From assembly GCF_964656455.1 (NCBI RefSeq), contig NC_135715.1, positions 168,236,437-168,300,436 on the forward strand: a stretch of 64,000 nt of DNA, read 5' to 3'. This DNA is from Halichoerus grypus. Lineage: Eukaryota; Chordata; Mammalia; Carnivora; Phocidae. The translations under genes and the position numbers were made by a program. The notes beneath the pieces are model-generated. The model saw nothing but the letters and a program-made list of their open reading frames with translations, was not told the DNA's origin and did not search any database. Each line of letters opens with the position of its first letter. Position 1 is the first letter of the stretch. Below are positions 61,130 through 64,000 of this stretch, in pieces.

Positions 61130-61288
61130 CAGTATCCTTCACTTACCAGTGCCAGACATTTTACAGTCCTTATTCCACTTAAATTCTCTCAGCAATCTTC
61201 TATTTTCTTACTCCCATTTTATCTATGAAGAAACCAAGGTGCAAAGAGGGAAAGCAACTTGCTCAAGGTCACACAGATGGTGGCTTAT
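61130..61288 (-). repeat. MIR SINE
   Basis: 'cagtgccagacattttacag', 'atgaagaaaccaaggtgcaaa' and CTTGCTCAAGGTCACACAGA are antisense MIR. Confidence 0.85.
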
Positions 61289-61772
61289 TTGCAAATCTTT
61301 TCATGTAAAGCATAATAATCCTATTTTATTTCTCCATTCCAGAAATCTGTCTTTACTTTGGGTTAAACTATCTAATATTGGCTACTATTGTTTTCCTTAT
61401 GACCTAGTGATAATCTAGGATAAAATAGAAAATGAAATCACAAATAATGGACAAATGGTGTTACTTACTTAGCTCAGTGTAAACACCTATTTACTGGTCA
61501 AGGGCAAATAGTTGACCTCACATCTTTTTGACTCACGGAAAAGCAGAACAAAACTCAGATGGAGGGCTCGATCTGCAAGTAGCTTTAGCACTAGGAATTG
61601 TAAGGCCTGAGGCATAGTCCCAAGACTAATCATCAGGGGTGCACCGTGTCCAGGGGGACACATGTCTTCAGAGTCTATATCATCTACTATTACAAGCATC
61701 TTTATTGAGACTGACAGAGCGAATTCCTCAGGTTAGAAAACAGAAGAACTCTTTCAGCTGAGTCGTGATATT

Positions 61773-61807
61773 TACACTTGATCTTAGCCAAAAGGCCGAG
61801 AAGCGAT
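61773..61807 (-). pseudogene. 3'-truncated U2 snRNA retropseudogene
   Basis: The minus strand matches the first 35 nt of U2 snRNA without a mismatch (starting ATCGCTTCTCGGCCTTTTGG and ending AAGTGTA). The remainder of the roughly 190-nt RNA is absent and there is no poly(A). A perfect 16-bp direct repeat TGAGTCGTGATATTTA lies at 61759-61774 and 61807-61822, overlapping the insert by one or two bases at the ends. This fits L1-assisted retrotransposition of a U2 5' fragment. The break lies within the branch-site recognition region of U2. The copy has no U2 promoter elements visible and is non-functional. Confidence 0.95.
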
Positions 61808-61822
61808 GAGTCGTGATATTTA

Positions 61823-63245
61823 AAAACCCCTCTTTTTGAGTCCCTAGCCTGGCCAATCAAACTGCCCTCCCAGAACAAATTGTCGGATAATGAAACGCTA
61901 TACTGTAGCTGGCGAGTGCTGTCCTATTTACAGCAACTGCTTCAGCCTGAGGCACATCTCTGGCGGCTCCACTTCTATCTATAAGTTAAAGCAATGGCCT
62001 CGGCAAGCAGTACACTGTGTTCAGCAGCTGCAACTCGTTATCGGCTTTGCCCAGAATAACAAACAGAACAAACACGTTTTGCAAGGGCTTTTTCCCACTC
62101 GTATGTAGAGAAGGGGAATTAAGCAATCAGTGAAGTGCTGATTGATCAGTTGTGCTGACTTACAGAAGTCCAAGGCCACATTAGTACTATTAACCCCTGA
62201 AAAACAACAAAAAAAAGTTCTTAGAACTTTATTTAAACCAGTATTTCTGAGATGTGATGTTATATGTTCCTTCAAAGGGAAAAAATGGGAAATACTTGTG
62301 TTTCACTTAGTACAATTTACTCATTCAGATCGCTTTCCGGTGTAACGATGGTTAATTATTTTTGTAAAGAGAACTCACATTATTTGGCAGATGTTTGTTG
62401 ACCATAGAGTACTGGAGTTGCATGAACCGAATGGTATGATGTAAACCAATTTTAGCAAACCATCCCACTCCTTTGACTCAAAGTTGACTTTAGCCACTAA
62501 CTCCTGTGGTCACATTTAGATCTCTCTACCAGAAATTGCACCGCCTCCAAAATTCAAACATCCCTTTGCTCCTACCCCCTTCCTTATTCTTTGACTTCAT
62601 ATACTCAAGTGTTCCCACTGTTAACTGTTTCTTGAATATCCTTTCTTATCTAGCTTAAAGTCTGCCATTATAATCCTTTCTTTGTAGATACCCTCAACTT
62701 CCACACTACTGTTTCTCTCTAACTGGCCTGGCAAAACTCAAGACTTTAGTGAACAATCCTCCATGTCTATGCCTACACCCATGTATTTGAACATGGTTGT
62801 AGAAAGCCACATACATGGACATTCTGGTATTACTATAAATTCATGATCAAATGGGAATCTAATGCTACTGGCTCTCACTATCGTTCTCCAATGAGAGCAT
62901 GATCGTACTCTTCACAGGAGTTATTTTAAATTTTCCCATCCTCAGTTGAAAACTACATACCCTACTTCATTATAAAGTAGAAACAGGCCATGCTCTCATC
63001 TTCATACTACCAAATCAACAAACCTTCAGCAAGAGAGGGGTATTTCATGCATCTACTCTTACTGGTCTTTTGTCACAAGGGTGGAAATATCCCCCCTCCT
63101 ATCATGAGCCAATCCTTCTCCGTGTTCTCTAGATTCCATCCTGACTGTCTTTATCAAAGTCTCACTTTTTGGATACACTCTTTCTCTCATGCAAATTTAT
63201 TCCTTCCTTTCATCAGATATGCCCTGGTCGTCTTCCATCTGAAAA
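61823..63245. other. Unique DNA, including a CpG-containing block at 61850-62110
   Basis: A CCAAT motif lies at 61853-61857 and several CpGs lie within 61880-62105, where a 72-codon plus-strand frame is open. No protein family is recognised. The rest is unassigned. Confidence 0.4.
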
Positions 63246-63279
63246 GCCAACCAACCAACCAACCAACCAACCAACCAAA
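63246..63279. repeat. (CCAA)n microsatellite
   Basis: About eight CCAA units are followed by an A-rich stretch. The 159-codon frame that crosses it (PTNQ repeats) is not supported as a gene. Confidence 0.95.
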
Positions 63280-63825
63280 AACCCAGCAAATAAAATCTTC
63301 CTTGCTCCACATTCCCAAACAGCTTCTGTTATTTTACTTAACTGTGTTTTTCCCATATTGTCTCCACTTTTTAACGTCCCATTCAATTTTAATCTACTTG
63401 GATTTGACTTCTCCCTCTACCACTTACATAAAATTAAATATGTGGTCTCTGGTCTCAAATAAATTGTAGCTTTGGCTTGATCCACATGGGGAGGGCTCTA
63501 GAGCACAAACCACATGACAGAGTTGTCTGTTCCTGAGGGAAAGAAGTTTGGCCTTTCATGACCTAAAATGGAGCAAGGCAACACTCATCAACCAGGGCAA
63601 GTCTCTGAAAAAGGATTCAGGTATAACTGATTAGCAGTCAGCCCTTGCAGTGGCTGGGAGATGAGTATGGTGTCCTGGTAAAGGGGATCTGGGAAGGACA
63701 CCCAAACGGGTCTCCCACAGTTAGCTTCTTACATGGACTCACCTTGCATGCAATGCATTCTCTATACAGCCAACAATTTTTATAACATAAATAAAATAAT
63801 TTCACTTTTCATGTGCTGTAGACTG

Positions 63826-64000
63826 CTATAGAGGGTTTATGACCCTCCTGCACAATTCATATGTTGAAACCCTAATCTCCAAGGTGACGGTATTTGGAGA
63901 TGGGGCCCTCGGGAGGTAATTAGGCCATGAAAGTAGAGCTCTCGTGATGGGATTAGTGCCCTTATATGAAGTGACATGAAAGATGTTGCTTTCTCTCTCT
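63826..64000 (+). mobile_element. MLT1-type MaLR LTR, cut by the window edge
   Basis: GCACAATTCATATGTTGAAA, then 'ggtatttggagatggggccct', 'gaggtaattaggccatgaa' and 'gatgggattagtgcccttat' are the 5' part of an MLT1 LTR. It continues beyond the window. Confidence 0.88.

Noticed and set aside
62990..63469. 159-codon plus-strand frame as a gene
   Set aside because: It runs through a (CCAA)n microsatellite, has no recognisable domain and overlaps another frame of similar length.
17831..64000. CPS1 coding or alternative first exons
   Set aside because: No plausible start peptide followed by a donor was found. The link to CPS1 rests only on known human gene order.

Overview
The window is nuclear DNA from a carnivoran mammal. 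About twenty copies of the carnivore tRNA-Lys-derived SINE (CAN-SINE/SINEC) are present, most beginning with a close variant of GGCGCCTGGGTGGCTCAG. The diverged dog-type SINEC_Cf sequence is absent. This fits a non-dog caniform (bear, pinniped or mustelid) best, but the species call is an inference from repeat type only. Coding content is very low, and nearly all the longer open frames are repeats or chance.

One gene is recognisable: LANCL1 (LanC-like 1, a glutathione-binding, zinc-dependent LanC-family protein) on the minus strand. Its start-codon exon (27 codons, 17318-17398, with 16 nt of leader to 17414) and the next coding exon (13392-13509, 39 codons plus 1 nt) have correct splice signals and matching phase. 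A CpG island (about 17390-17830) upstream carries a CCAAT box, ETS-type sites and a probable untranslated first exon ending at 17726. The third coding exon is not in the window, so 1-13391 is the 5' part of a long LANCL1 intron.

Everything right of about 17.85 kb is upstream of LANCL1. In human the head-to-head neighbour is CPS1, so this DNA is probably the LANCL1-CPS1 interval or the first introns of long CPS1 transcripts. I could not find a CPS1 exon.

The rest is interspersed repeat and unique non-coding DNA. Carnivore L1 3' ends lie at 1-1157, 27694-28518 (with a twin-priming inversion) and 37190-37373. Old L1M lies around 19.7-21.3 kb (split by a Tigger element), 41.3 kb and 45.95 kb. 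MaLR LTRs (MLT1-type) lie at 21480-21865 and at the right edge. There are many MIR and L2 fragments, hAT relics (MER5A, MER20 and others) and several microsatellites. A 3'-truncated U2 snRNA retropseudogene with a perfect 16-bp target duplication sits at 61773-61807, and a 78-bp tandem duplication lies inside a LANCL1 intron (16186-16341). I saw no CRISPR array, tRNA gene, intact transposon or undescribed multi-gene system. The points of interest are insertion and rearrangement footprints.
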